Source: Phaseolus vulgaris (lineage: Eukaryota > Streptophyta > Magnoliopsida > Fabales > Fabaceae). Taken from it: 64,000 nt of DNA. The stretch's first letter is position 1. Each line of letters opens with the position of its first letter. The notes under the pieces were generated by a model that was not told the DNA's origin, ran no database searches, and saw only the letters and a program-made list of their open reading frames with translations. Below, piece after piece: positions 1 to 11,063 of the stretch. The translations under genes were made by a program, and so were the position numbers. The stretch covers positions 9,631,845-9,695,844 of the forward strand of contig NC_023750.2 of NCBI RefSeq assembly GCF_000499845.2, given 5' to 3'.

Positions 1-253
1 CAACTTTTAGATGTAAAAAATTGGTCTTTTAGGAAAAGTGAGTGAAATGGAAAGTTAGATTTTAGAGATGAACTTTTTCTTTCCCTTATATTTCGACTAA
101 CACTATAAAAAATTTCAAATTCATTAATGAATTACTATATACAAATCTATGTAGATAAATTTAATATTATATATATTGACGATAAGTTTATATTATCAAT
201 GTTCTTGTTGGTTCACCTCAGATAGATTGAATGGACAAACTCCTCTTCTGATT
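1..253. other. AT-rich left flank, no gene
   Basis: AT-rich sequence to the left of the Tat-1 3' LTR. No coding sequence, RNA gene or repeat is recognised. No 5-bp duplication matching the other side of Tat-1 was found, so this may be host DNA or another decayed repeat. Confidence 0.5.
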
Positions 254-818
254 TGTCTCCAATTGGTACTTCGAGGTATTTGGCGCTCCACTGGGACAAA
301 AAGGACTTTACCTGTTGATCACATTTCGATGATCAAGTCAGTGAGAGCATTCAAAAATATTAAATCAGTGTCAATCTCAAGTATTCAGAAACAACATACC
401 TTTACATGGGTCTCAAACACCTTTTATAGATATTCCTTCAACTATTTTCTCCAATCTCAACAGAGAAAGATTTCAACATGGAGAATATAATCTCAACAAA
501 AAGCATATAATCATAACAGCAAAACATACTGCTTACGTGCACCTTTATTCTCGAGTGCTTAACAACAATAAACATTTTGTTCACTTGCACCTTTATTCTT
601 GGGTGCTAACTGCTTTATTCCCAACAACTTTCATTGGTATTTAATTAGCGTATGTATTATAAACAACTAGAATATTCCTTCTATTTTAATTATCTTTCTC
701 AAGTTGTTAACCAACATTTGGGTCGAGCTCATGGCCCACCCTTTGGGCCCATACTGGCCCAAAAACTGAGCTGACCTAAACGTTTGGACCGAGGTCCCGA
801 GCACTCTTGACCAATACA
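254..818 (-). repeat. 3' LTR of Tat-1
   Basis: This is a diverged direct copy of 10547-11063; shared stretches include positions 254-480 against 10547-10780. In minus orientation the LTR begins TGTATTGG right after a G-rich polypurine tract and ends GGAGACA. It contains the CTGACTTGATC block that is also seen near the 3' end of other Tat-type LTRs here (for example 13040-13060). Confidence 0.8.
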
Positions 819-831
819 CAAGCCCCCCAGG
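819..831 (-). other. Polypurine tract of Tat-1
   Basis: Read on the minus strand this is CCTGGGGGGCTTG, directly before the LTR start. It is almost identical to the tract before the Tat-2 3' LTR (24329-24341). Such a tract primes plus-strand DNA synthesis in LTR retrotransposons. Confidence 0.75.
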
Positions 832-1441
832 CTCGAGCTGAGCTTAGCTAGGCGAAGAGTCTTTCTAGTGTTGGCAACTGATAAGACGCTTTCGCAGAGA
901 GTAGGTGAGGCACGGTTACCGAAGCGTTTCCTGATGAGACATTGCACCACACTAAATCTAGAGTGTCCACGTGGCACGCGCATCGACGACGAGGAAGCGT
1001 TGCCGCTTCATCTCCTTCTTCAAATAATTAAAAACCCATTTCTTCTGCCTAACCTATTACACAACCCTTCTTATTCTCATAACTTTTCTTACTCAAAAAG
1101 CTTTCTTCTCACCGTCGAGCTATCACCCACCTCTATCGCACCAGGTATTTTCCTCCACTAACCTTTATTGCCAATTATTTGTTCATCTTACCGATTGCAT
1201 TGCCTGAACTATAATTTTAATTTGATTCGCTTTCTCTGCCTGGCCTGAACTGTTCCTGTATTTTGTTTGTGTTTATGCTTGTTTTTAAGCTATATCTGCA
1301 ATGGATTATGGTTCAATGTATCTTTGGACCGAAAATGAGCTTTTAAAAGAGGTTTCTTATTACACAACCCATTTACGTCTCAGGGAGTTAAGAGAAAACG
1401 GGTGTACCATGAGTAAAAAATACGAGGGGTGTGTTTAAACC

Positions 1442-2797
1442 ATGGAGTGTAGGGAGGGGGAACCTATCTGTTGTGACGAGTCGTCGGACCCCGATGGTCC
1501 ATTTTGCTACTTTTGCGCCACCTTTTTCAAGAAGGTTCTCCTTCGCCTTCCCCTGTCCATTTTTGAAAAGCAGCTACTTACCAAGCTCAATGTAGCTCAT
1601 GCCAAACTACATCCAAATAGCTTGGATGTCGAGCTTTTATTATTTTGTGTTCACAACTTGACATCTCGTCAACTGTGGAAGTTTTTCTTTATTTCTTCGA
1701 GGCTAAGCATACGAGAAGTAAATTATGGGTGCCCCTGGAAGAGGTTTGCTTACCCTCTTCCAGTCTTTATACAAAAATTTTAAAGGTAAATTTGTTAAAG
1801 TCTTAGCATCAACAGGAGATCCGACCCTACTAGACGAATTTCCCCTGTATTGGACCCCTAAACCCAAATTCCAGGGTGCTCGACACTTAGAAGATTTGTC
1901 TCCAAAAGACCAAGGTATAGGTGAATTTTTGACAAGCTTGAAGGTTGTCTTTGACATATCTTTTCTACTGACAAAAGAGTATCTCCTTGGGGCCTTGAAG
2001 GCTTATAGTGGTACTCCTCATTTCCTACCCTTGTAAAGGTACCTATATCATTGTTAGTAACCACTTGTCTTTTTTTTTCGCAGAAAGGATGTTGGCCAAC
2101 ATTGGCAAAGCGAAGATGGCTTAGCGCGTTAGAAAGATGAGACCAGCTGCCAACATGAGCAAGGATTCGTTGGCATTAAAAAGGAAGGCCCTTGTCGAGG
2201 TTACTCTAGTCCAATCTGACCAGGATGACCAAACCAATGCAGGCCTTGTTTTTAAGAGAAAAAGGCGAGAGACAACTTCCCCCTTGGAAACACTCCAACT
2301 CAGATGGCCGAGCTCCACACTAGGAGGTCGTTACCATCCAAGAGTGTGAGGCCGAAAGCTCACGCGGAAAAAGCTTATGGGATGCTGACTTCGACGTCCT
2401 TGCTCATGGCAAGGCTTTCTTCCTACCCCACGAAGACAAAAATAGGTTAATAGTCCATGACGAAGACTTCCTTCGTCGTGACTCTTTGAGGTTATTCAGC
2501 CAAGAGTTTTCCTTGGCCTGCCTAGCCGACGACAGAGCGCAAGATCACAAAGTGTTTGAAGACCACAAAAATAAGGAGATCGTGGAGCTCCGCCAAGGAA
2601 TGGACCGCCTTCAGATGGAGGCCAACCGACTTAACGCCTTACATAAAAAAACTGAGCATCTCTATACCGAGAAGACCCAAGAGGCACTGACCCTATCCGA
2701 AGAGAAGGACAAGCTTATGGGCGAGATAGGGAACCTAAAGAAAGAGATGCATTCGGGGTTAGGAAAACCTTTACTTCAACTTGAATCTCACGAATAA
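1442..2797 (+). pseudogene. Antisense ORF of Tat-1 (Transposase_28-like plus coiled coil), broken
   Basis: It lies between pol and the 3' LTR on the strand opposite to gag-pol, the place where extra antisense ORFs are known in Tat elements. The first part (1442 to about 2032) matches the Tat-2 antisense proteins, including the FEKQLLTKLN and AKLHPNS blocks. From memory this resembles the Pfam 'putative gypsy type transposon' family (Transposase_28). A frameshift near 1725-1740 moves the reading frame. A short intron-like segment (about 2033-2083) separates it from a second part (2084-2797) that is rich in charged heptads at 2486-2797 and probably a coiled coil. The molecular function is unknown. 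Confidence 0.6.
2033..2083 (+). other. Candidate intron in the Tat-1 antisense ORF
   Basis: A GT donor (GTAAAG at 2033, or GTACC at 2039) is followed by a run of nine T and the acceptor TTCGCAG ending at 2083. The place corresponds roughly to the introns in both Tat-2 antisense genes. At about 45-51 bp it is short for a plant intron, so it may be degraded. Confidence 0.4.
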
Positions 2798-2944
2798 CTC
2801 TGGCCCCCTTACTAGGCAGCCATTGGTATGATTACTGCATCAATTTCATGATGCCTTACTTCATAGTGTCTATTTAGGTAGCTGCACCTATCCCATGCTC
2901 ACTCAACTTCACCATATATCATATCAAATAAACTCCTCATAATA

Positions 2945-3370
2945 GGGCACCTATACTCAAATGACTCCATTCATCTCGAGCTAGATCATCTTAGAATGTG
3001 CCAAAATAAATATAATAAACCCACTCCACAGGGCGCTTATACTTGAATGACTATATTCATTATGGGCTTGGACGTCTTATCATGTGCCAAATTAGTTAAT
3101 TCAACAGATGAATTTATCTTACAGGGCGCCTATGCTCGAGTAGTCGCACTCACGCTGAGCTAGGTCGCCTTACCATGCATTAAATCAAGTAAATCGTCGA
3201 ACAAGTTAACCTCACAGAGCGCCTATGCTCGGGTAGACGTACTTACGCCGAACTAGGTCAACTTACCATGTACTAACTCAAGTAAATCAGAAAAACAAAT
3301 TAATCTCACAGGGCGCCTATGCTCGGGTAGACGTAATTACGCTGAGCTAGGTCGACTTACCATGTGCGAT
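2945..3370. repeat. Tandem repeat, about 95-bp unit, 5 copies (Tat-1 post-pol region)
   Basis: Five diverged units each contain a version of GGGCGCCTATGCTCG followed by GAGCTAGGTC and ACCATGTGC or similar (for example starting near 2950, 3022, 3121, 3216 and 3308). The array lies between pol and the antisense ORF. Tat/Ogre elements are known for hypervariable tandem arrays at this place. A further piece of one unit recurs at 4732-4790, next to the truncated integrase, suggesting a deletion that used the repeats. Confidence 0.75.
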
Positions 3371-3540
3371 ATCAACGCTATTCAATCAAAACTAATGAAC
3401 CATCTTCTACAAATTTATCACGAGGTGGCATCGTTAAAAAACCTTTCAAGGGAAAAAGAGCATCACCTTAAACATCATATTGTTCAAAAGAAAAGCATCA
3501 AAACGAAATTTCTTAACTGAAGTCAAACTTGAGATTGGCC
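3371..3540. other. Tat-1 spacer, no gene
   Basis: Noncoding remainder of the Tat-1 post-pol region between the tandem array and the inserted solo LTR. No ORF or motif is recognised. It ends with the target duplication TGGCC (3536-3540). Confidence 0.5.
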
Positions 3541-4608
3541 TGTAGAACATGGAAGCTTTGATGATCCAAATCTGTGTTGAAGGTTGATGTTGTGCTGCTT
3601 ATGGTTTAAAGCTTAGTCTAGATTGTTTGTAAAGATCATTCCTAGTCCTTTGCGCAAGCTGGTTCAATCCATTTTAAAAGAGAAAAGTGTTTTTCTAAGC
3701 AAAGAGAAAAACAACCGGTTGAAACCACGATATAATCGGTTGTTTGTCACTTAGCTTGGTTGAAGGTTTTTAAAACTGTTTTTGACTTGGTTAACTAACT
3801 GTCTAACCAATTCAACCGGTTAAAACGACATTTCAACCGATTGATTGTCACATTTTTATAACAACTTTTCAAAAACTTGTTGGATTTTTTTCCAGTTGGA
3901 TTTAAACTGTTTTGGCTTATGATTGACTGCCTAGAACGACTAGTTTTAAGAGTTGTGAATATGGTTTCTCTTTGGATTTCAAAATCAACAAATACAACAA
4001 CAAGAAAGTGAGATTGAAACTAGTTTTGAGAAGAGATTCATTTCAAAGTTTTGAAAGATTGTTAAGTAGTTGTGAATTGGTTCAAGGTCTGATCTTAGAA
4101 GCTCTATGATTCCTGTAAATTAGGGTGTAATCTGTTCCTTTCTGATTCTTGTAATAGTTTTTTTTTTATGTAATTTTGAAGTGTGTAAACTTGTAAGGTC
4201 AGAGGGTGTTCTGACTAAGGTTGTGTGAAGGCAAAGAGGGTGAGTGGTTCTTGTGGTATCAAGATCACCTCTTTGTGGCTTTGAGTGTGTGTAATATGGG
4301 AACTGGATGTAGCTCAAGGATGAGTGAACTAGTATAAATGGAATGTGTAATCTCTTTACCTCTCTCACTTCTTATAAATTGTTTGATTTAATTTTGTTTT
4401 TGCTGCTGCCATAAACAACCGGTTAAAACGAAGTTTCAACCGATTGAAATTCTGCAAACAATTTTAATTACATTGTTTGATTGGCTTCCTTGATTACTTC
4501 TTCTGTGATTGTTGTTAAAACTTCCTTCTTATCCAATCTTTTTGAAAATCTTTTGACAAACAATTCAACCCCCCCCCCCCCTTCTTGTTTAAGCCATTAA
4601 TTCTAACA
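3541..4608 (+). repeat. Solo LTR, Sirevirus-like copia, TSD TGGCC
   Basis: It starts TGTAGAACATGG and ends TTCTAACA, flanked by the perfect 5-bp duplication TGGCC (3536-3540 and 4609-4613). It shares the LTR design of the other copia LTRs here: paired AACCGGTT palindromes (around 3714-3750 and 4418-4445), a TGGATGTAGCTC block (4303), a poly-C tract (4569-4581) and a TTGTTTAAGCCAT block before the end. No internal region is attached, so this is a solo LTR left by recombination. Confidence 0.9.
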
Positions 4609-4789
4609 TGGCCACATTCCACGTTCATAGGATGGCTCCCCCCTCCATGGTTTCCAGTTTATATGCTCAATTTTCGAGCACCTTGACTACGCAAAATGGG
4701 CCAGTCCACTTCAGACAACCTTCTTTGCCATTCATCTCGAGCTAGATCATCTTAGAATGTGTCAAACTAAATATAATAAACCCACTCCC
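4609..4789. other. Tat-1 spacer with a piece of the 95-bp repeat
   Basis: It starts with the target duplication of the preceding solo LTR. Positions 4732-4790 are nearly identical to 2962-3022 of the tandem array. No coding potential is seen. The end of integrase abuts this repeat piece, so the integrase C-terminus was probably lost by a deletion ending here. Confidence 0.5.
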
Positions 4790-5094
4790 TAGGGGTGTTC
4801 TACCGAAGCGAACACCTATTTTATCCCGAGCTCTGAGCACAACTTTGCCCAACTATTGACTAGCGAATTGAGTATCGTTGTCGAACATTAGGTGCCTCGA
4901 AATCCTAAAACGGGAAACAATGTTCTTCCACACAAAATGTTGGACCTTATGAGCAGTTATTTGTGTAACTGGCTCAGCTTCAATCCACTTGGTGAAGTAT
5001 TCAATGGCCACAATGAGGTACTTCATCTGATGTATTGCCAAAGGGAAATGGCCTAAAATGTCTATTGCTCATGTATGGAAGGGTCATGGGCTAT
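4790..5094 (-). pseudogene. Tat-1 integrase core fragment
   Basis: The minus strand encodes the part of the integrase catalytic core matching Tat-2 and Tat-3: the first Asp region (seen as AIDILG for GIDILG), then YFTKWIEAEP, then the FDNDTQFAS version of SDNGTQFAS. Below about 4853 the frame is broken by stops but KVFASVEHP-like residues can still be followed to about 4790. The rest of the core, including the expected final Glu and the C-terminal domain, is absent. The piece is separated from its zinc-binding N-terminus (6155-6344) by the solo LTR 5095-6149. Confidence 0.8.
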
Positions 5095-6149
5095 TGATAT
5101 GATTCCAATAGCTAGATATAGATGATTCTTTGACACTTTATGGAATCAACTTGAGTTGGAGAATGAATAGGCACTTTTAATAGAATTGGATCAATGTTCT
5201 ATGTTTCAAGAACTCACCAAAACTTGCACCAAACACCAAACTCACACGGAAGACCCATTTCTTGCCAATTGAACCGATTAAAAGGTGCACAAATGTAAAT
5301 GAACCGAATAGAATGCTTCAAAACTGAATTGAACTGAACAAATTCATAAGAAAAGAAGAAGAATCAAATGGAACCAGCCAAGGAGAAGATGAACCGAAGC
5401 ATGTTAAGAAATAAGCTAAAATACCGAATGAAAATGCTAGAAAAGGAACCTAAGACATGTTTTAGCTCCATATGAACATGGAGATGAAATGAAAAGATGG
5501 AGAAGATAGGAACTTATGAGAATGAAGAGTTTGGTTGATGGTCACACCACTTGAAGTGTGAAGGCTCCAAGATAAGTGAGCTAATGCCGCCACTTGAGAG
5601 AACCAAGGCACTCAAGATGAGACAAGGAAGAGGAGAAGACAAGTTCTCACACACTCTATCACCAATTTGGGAGAGTTTTGCTACTATAATTCTCAAATCT
5701 GAATTTTACAAGAGCCCACACCTCTATTTATAGTGTGAGGGTGCTGAAAAATAGGTGGGAAAATTCAAATGAAACTCATTTGAAATTCCCACAAAAAACA
5801 AGTCACATGGGAGGTGTGACCTTTTTCTACTATGACACCTCCTAAAAACTACACCTACACCTACTCTCCTAAGTCACATGGACAATGTGACTTTATTTTA
5901 CATATTCACACTCCTTTATTTAATATCCACACCTCCTACAACTATACAAGAGTAATTCAAATGATGCTCTTTTATTTAATGCTTGGCCTTGCACCTCATG
6001 GGATGAACTTGGGCTTTTTGGGCTTTGGCCTTCTTGGGCTTGGGCTTTGGGCTTGGGCCTCATCTTTTGAAAAGACTAATAAGAAGAACTTTAAATGATT
6101 TGGCCCTTGTCCATTCTTCCTATTAACAACATCTTTTTGATTCTCATCA
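5095..6149 (-). repeat. Solo LTR inside Tat-1 integrase, TSD GCTAT
   Basis: It is bounded by TG...CA (TGATATGATT at the left, TTCTCATCA at the right) and by the perfect duplication GCTAT (5090-5094 and 6150-6154). Removing it rejoins the integrase SIYSPWPFHT motif. The orientation is inferred as minus from a TATA-like box. The family is different from the other copia LTRs here, and no internal domain is present. It could also be a short non-autonomous element, but no second LTR is seen inside. Confidence 0.8.
5719..5737 (-). promoter_or_regulatory. TATA-like box of the solo LTR at 5095-6149
   Basis: On the minus strand the sequence reads CACTATAAATAGAGGTG, a strong plant TATA box, inside the LTR. 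It supports the minus orientation of this LTR. Confidence 0.55.
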
Positions 6150-6154
6150 GCTAT

Positions 6155-6344
6155 AAATCGATCGCAACTCCTTGGCTGGTGCATGACACCAATCAACGTG
6201 CTTCTGGCATTGCTCACAGCGTTGGACGTATCTCACACAATCCTCCTTCATCGTCGACCAATAATATCCAGCTTGGACGACTTTCGATGAGAGAGCTCGT
6301 CCTCTTATGTGGCTACTGCAAATGCCTTCATGGAGCTCGGCCAT
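6155..6344 (-). pseudogene. Tat-1 integrase zinc-binding region
   Basis: The minus strand encodes MAELHEGICSSH...CEQCQKH, the HHCC zinc-binding N-terminal domain of retroviral-type integrase. It is closely similar to the corresponding parts of Tat-2 (17640-17790) and Tat-3 (60983-61140). It leads directly to the point where the solo LTR 5095-6149 interrupts the gene. Confidence 0.8.
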
Positions 6345-6893
6345 TATGCGGGCACATTGATCTCCACTTAGACATGTGAGTATCGGGTGGGTATAACTGT
6401 GACGAAAAAGGTTTCCATTTATCAGATTATACCACCCTGCATTCCTCTTAACAATCTTGAACTTCGTAGGCTCGGTAGGAAGTATCCCATCAGCAAGGTA
6501 ATGCTTGTAGGGGGTTATTCAAGTCTCTGTGGTGTCAACTTGTAGAACTTCAAGAAACTTGTCCCCCAATAACCCATGGGTCCACTCTTGGGACTTTCAA
6601 GGTTTATTGAATCATCGATCGATGCCTTCTCCTATTTCTTGAGCTTATCCCTAAGACCTCAAAGTGGTCGACTTCAGACAACCCTTCTAAAGCTATCCTG
6701 GGTAACTTCAATGTCTTCTGGATCACTGGCCTCTGTCGATCTCCCTACCCTGAGCTAGCGAGCTTTGACACCACAGGTCTACTCAGGAGTTCTGCTCTTT
6801 GGGAACATGAATAAGGTCACACGTAGAGGAAGTTGCTCTCAAGATCCTTACGTACCTGAGGTAGGAAGTTAGTTGTGGGTCCTTGGCCTAATA
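6345..6893 (-). pseudogene. Tat-1 linker between second RNase H and integrase, degraded
   Basis: Its position corresponds to the Tat-2 segment 17100-17640. Short stretches still match on the minus strand, but stops and indels break every frame. Nothing else is recognised here. Confidence 0.5.
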
Positions 6894-7250
6894 CTAGCAT
6901 GTGACTTGCCCGGTGACGAGCAATGAGTCACTCTTCACTAGCAGACTCCGAGCTCCCAACTCTTTGGCTAGCAACATCCCGACTATTAGGGCTTCATACT
7001 TAGCTTGATTGTTGCTTGCTTTAAATGCAAACCTGAGGGCTTTCTCGATTAAGAGCCCATTTGACCCTTCTAAAATGACCCCAGCTCCGCTCCCTTGTTG
7101 GTTGGAGGATCCATCCACCGCAAGGACCCATTGGAAGTCATTAGGATTAGGCTGAGAGTCCTTGGATGAAAGTTCCACCATAAAGTCTGCGTACACCTGA
7201 CCTTTGATTGGCCCTCGTGGTTCATACTGTATGTCAAACTCGGATAACTC
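6894..7250 (-). pseudogene. Tat-1 second RNase H (aRNH) fragment
   Basis: The minus strand encodes YADFMVELSS, then WVLAVDGSSNQQGSGAG, then FKASNNQAKYEAL and LLVKSDSLLVTGQV. These are the blocks of the additional, archaeal-like RNase H that Tat elements carry after the ordinary RT-linked RNase H. The catalytic Asp (VDGSS), Glu (YEAL) and Asp (KSDS) positions are still present, but the frame ends early (VTC*). It would remove the RNA strand during reverse transcription. Confidence 0.75.
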
Positions 7251-8400
7251 AACCGCCTAGCAGACCATTCGACTTGCTATATCAGGATTTTGGAGGACCT
7301 TACGTATGGTAAGGTCGGTCATGTCAATAATGATGAAGCTCTAAAAATAATGGCGATGTCGTCGAGCTGCGAACACCACAGTTAAGGCAGCCTTCTCAAT
7401 AGCTTGGTACCAAGTCTCTGGTCCCTGCAACACCTTACTTACGAAATAGACTGGCTTCTGGACCCTATCCTGATCTTGCAAAATGACCGAGCTCATGACT
7501 CGATCTGTAATAACAAAATATAGACGAATAGGGGTTCCTGGGATTGGCTTACCAAGAATAGGGGGACTGCCCAAGTACTCTTTCAACTTGGTGAAAGCTT
7601 CTTCGCATTCATTAGTCCACGCAAAACGATTGTTCTTCCTAAGACATTGGAAGTAGGGGTACCCCTTATCTCCACTGGCCGACAAGAAACGAGATGGGGC
7701 GGCCATGCGCCCGGTTAGTTGTTGTACTTCCTTCACATTGGTCGGGCTTCTCATCCCTATGATTGCCACACACTTTTTGGGGTTTGCCTCTATGCCACTT
7801 TCAGTCAACAGGAAGCCAGGAAACTTTTGTGCTTCCACCTCAAACACACACTTGTCTAGATTAAGCTTCAGATTGTACTTTTTTATTGTTGCAAATAGTT
7901 CTTCCAGGTCGGCAATATGATGATCTTTCCTTCCCAACGTGGCGACCATGTCGTTTAGATATGCTTGAACGTTTTTCCCGAGCATTGGGGTGAGGATCCG
8001 ATCCATCATCCTTTGATAAGTTGTGCTAGCATTTTTCAGGCCAAAGGGCATGACCTTGTAGTAGTAACTGGCGACCTCGGCTATAAAGGTTGTTTTACTC
8101 TCCTCCTTCGGGTGCATACGAATTTGATTATACCCTGAGAACGCGTCTAGGAAACTCAACCACAAACAACTTGAGGCATTGTCAACCAAGGAGTCTATGC
8201 TCGGGAGTGGGTAGGAATCCTTTAGACAAGCCTTGTTCAAATCAGTGAAGTCGACTCACATCCTCCACTTCTTATATGCCTTCTTTACCAACACAACATT
8301 TGCCAACAGTTGATGGTATTGGATCTCCCTTACGTGGCCAACATCCAAGAGCTTCTGAGTCTCTTCTCAGATGTTGGGGGGCTTATCCTCATTGAATTTT
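7251..8400 (-). pseudogene. Tat-1 reverse transcriptase and first RNase H
   Basis: A 299-residue open stretch (8240 to 7341) matches the Tat-2/Tat-3 RT: KDSYPLPSIDSLVD, FLDAFSGYNQIRMHP, MPFGLKNASTTYQRMMD, then the linked RNase H (YFVSKVLQGPETWYQAIEK). The catalytic YVDD motif reads YLND (7950-7961), losing the first of the two paired Asp residues, so the enzyme should be inactive. Upstream (8240-8400) the fingers region is interrupted by stops. Confidence 0.85.
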
Positions 8401-9711
8401 CTTTGCCTCTGCACCACGGATTTGACCTTTTCATCCATGGTAAGCCGATGACATAGAAAATCTGGGTCTATCCCGGGCATGTCTACGGATGATCATGCGA
8501 AAGCATTCATGTTTTCTTATATCACATCGATTATCTTATCTTCTAACTCCTTGCACAACGAGGTGCCGAGCTTGAACTTCTTTCCTTTCATCTTTCTCTC
8601 ATAAACATCTCCAACAAGTCCAGGTCATCTCTCATTGATGACATCTGCCTCTACAATCCATCCTGGTTCTCCTACCTGGATGGTGATTACGTAAGTTCCC
8701 CTTCGATTCTTCAAACTACTCTCATAACATTTTCGCGTCATCCTCTGTTCGGCCTTTATGGTGATCACCCCGCCTTCAGAAGAGGGCAACTTCATCTTCA
8801 TATAAGAGGTGGAGGCTACTACACCCAACCTGTTCAGGGAAGGTCGCCCCAAAAGTAAGTTGCAGGCAGAAGACACGTTAATAACGATATACTTGATGGC
8901 AATCGTTCTAGACACACTTTCATCGGAGAAGGTCGTCCTTAGCTCAACGTACCCACGTACTTCTACCTGGTCTCCCGCAAAACTGATCTAACATCCTTCG
9001 TATGGCCTCAACTGATCAGGGGATAGTTGCAAATTGGTGAACGTTCCCAAAACATCACATCTGCCAAGCTTCCTTAGTCGACCAAGACTCTGTGCACCTT
9101 TCTCCCCATTGTGATGACGGATATCACTACCGGATCATCCTCGTGAGGAAACACGTCTTCCAAGTCAGAACTCGTGAAGCAGAGAGTGGGCTTCGTAGGG
9201 CGGTCAAGTCCCATTGTATCCAGGGACATCATTGCCCGTGCGTATCACTTACGTTTGGAAGTCATGCTTCCTCCTTCAGAAAATCCTCCCGCGATGGTAT
9301 TCAAATCTCCATGGACCGGTGTCTCATGTGTTTGGTCCTTGATAGCAACCTCTTCCTTCGGTTCTTCCTAGTTAGCTTTGAGATACTCCTTCAAGAATCT
9401 CCTTTGACCATGATAGCGAGTTGGAAACCTAAGGCTATGCATCGTTCGACGTTGTGCCCAAATGCTTAGTGGAATTCACACCATGCATCTCTTCATGATC
9501 CCAAGGACCGATCTGTCTTATGGGGAAACCTTAGCTTATCTGCTACCCCTGGAATGCTCAAGAGCTCTTTATAGGATACTCAAAATTTGGGCTTGGTTGC
9601 TAACCCTTCCCTGGCTTTTGTCTTGGGCTGATCTCTCTTGGCTACATATGGGACGTACCTTGAGTCTGTTCTCTTCTTGGTGGAGGTATCATTTTCCCTC
9701 AGGGACCAATC
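8401..9711 (-). pseudogene. Tat-1 protease and gag C-terminal region, degraded
   Basis: The minus strand carries the aspartic protease region: KVHRVLVD followed by a stop, then GSLADVM (for VDQGSSADVM, near 9065-9100), and downstream LLLGRPSLNRLG and MKMKLPSSEGGV (8625-8915). Near 9420-9480 a CEFHxAFGHNVERC zinc-binding-like gag motif is visible with an internal stop. The reading frame is interrupted repeatedly. Confidence 0.7.
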
Positions 9712-10584
9712 TCAGTTGCTTTCCTTGGGCTTAGGTTGCTTTGACCGCGAGCTTCCATTCTTCCTGAGTATGGTCTCTTTTGCCTCGATGTGAGCGATAG
9801 CTCGTTCACGTACCTCGGAGAATGTCTTCGTTGGATTCTTGATTAACGAATCGCTGAATGGTTCTGTTGTCATCCCTTGGACGAAGGCTGCGACCATCAT
9901 CTCTTCATCGTGTGTTTGAAGCCTTACCCTGATCACACAAAACCTATTCAAATAATCTTTCAGTTCCTCTCCCTCCTTTTTTTTGACGTTGAAAAGGTCG
10001 TACAACTTTAGGGGTTTGACCTTGTTGGTAGAGAACTGTTCTATAAACAACTTGGAGAACTGGGGGAAAGAGGTGATGTGACCATCTGGAATTCCAGTAA
10101 ACCATTGAAGGGTTGTACCTGTAAAAGTATCCATGAGCATCTTACATCAGATGGCATAAGATCCTCCAGAGATGCTCATTTGAGCCCTGAATGTCGCGAG
10201 ATGATTTTTTTGGATCTTCTACTTTCGAGAAAAAGGCGATTTTAGGTGTGATATAATGAGGTTTTGTGCAACTCCTCATTGGTTTGCGCATGTTCCTCCC
10301 TAACTATCCATTAGACGATCTTGCAGGAGCTCTTGCTCAGCTCGGGCTTCTGCTCGTAGCCACTCCTGCTCGACCTTGGCTTCCTCTTGGATTCACTCTT
10401 ACTCTCTTCGATATTCTTCGTTCGTCTCTTGGAGGGCCCTCATGGCCTCCATCAGTTGTTGTAAGGCAGGGGCATCGCTTCCTTCGGATCCCAGCAAGCC
10501 TTTCCTTATTTTTCTCAGCACGTCAAATGTGGATGGGACCAGGATTTGTCTCCAATTGGTGCTTCGAGGTACTTGGTGCTCCAC
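9712..10584 (-). pseudogene. Tat-1 gag
   Basis: The minus strand shows two open pieces. One (10584-10399) carries a Gln/Glu-rich helical start (ALQQLMEAMRALQETNEEY) like the Tat-2 gag N-terminus. The other (10140-9712) carries the capsid-like core TFTGTTLQWFTGIPDGHITSF, FSKLFIEQF, YDLFNVKKKEGEELKDYLNRF and AFVQGM, matching Tat-2 and Tat-3 gag. Between them the frame is broken. The first codons overlap the LTR end. Confidence 0.75.
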
Positions 10585-11063
10585 TGGGACAAAGGGGGCT
10601 TTACTTGTTAGTCACACTTTGACGATCAAGTCAGTGAGAGCATTCAAAAATATCAAATCAGTTTTAGTCTCAAGTATTCATAAACAACATACCTTTACTT
10701 GGGGTCTCATGCCCCTTTTATATATATCCTTCAACGAATTTTTCCAATCTCAACAAAGCAAGATTTCAACAGGGAGAATATAATCTCAACAAAAAGTATA
10801 TAATCATAACAGAAAAACATAATGCTTATGCGCACCTTTATTCCTAGGTGCTAACTACTTTATTCCCAACAACTTTTATTGGTATTTAATTAGCGTATGT
10901 ATTATAGACAACCTGAATATTCCCTCTCTTTTAATTAACTTTTTCGAGTTGTCTACCAGCATCTAGGCTAAGCTCATGTCCCACCCTTTGAACCCATACT
11001 AGCCCAAAAACTGAGCTGACCGAAACGCTTGGACCGAAATTTCGAGCACTCCTAACGAATGCA
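10547..11063 (-). repeat. 5' LTR of Tat-1
   Basis: This is the direct repeat partner of 254-818, with several substitutions and indels. In minus orientation it starts TGCATTCG and ends GGAGACA. The primer-binding site that should follow at about 10530-10546 is not clearly recognisable. Confidence 0.75.

Larger units (their letters stand above)
254..11063 (-). mobile_element. Tat-1: old Ty3/gypsy (Tat lineage) LTR retrotransposon
   Basis: A minus-strand element. Two related LTRs (254-818 and 10547-11063) flank gag, protease, RT, RNase H and integrase remnants read right to left, with a plus-strand (antisense) ORF region next to the 3' LTR. Order and protein similarity to Tat-2 and Tat-3 in this window place it in the same lineage. 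It is ancient: LTRs are clearly diverged, coding parts have many stops and frameshifts, and the RT catalytic motif is YLND. Two later solo LTRs (3541-4608 and 5095-6149) interrupt it. The outer 5-bp duplication is not recognisable, and the C-terminal part of integrase is missing. Confidence 0.85.

Noticed and set aside
2945..3370. CRISPR-like direct repeats
   Set aside because: Units are contiguous and diverged with no conserved spacer architecture, in a plant retrotransposon; this is a tandem repeat array.
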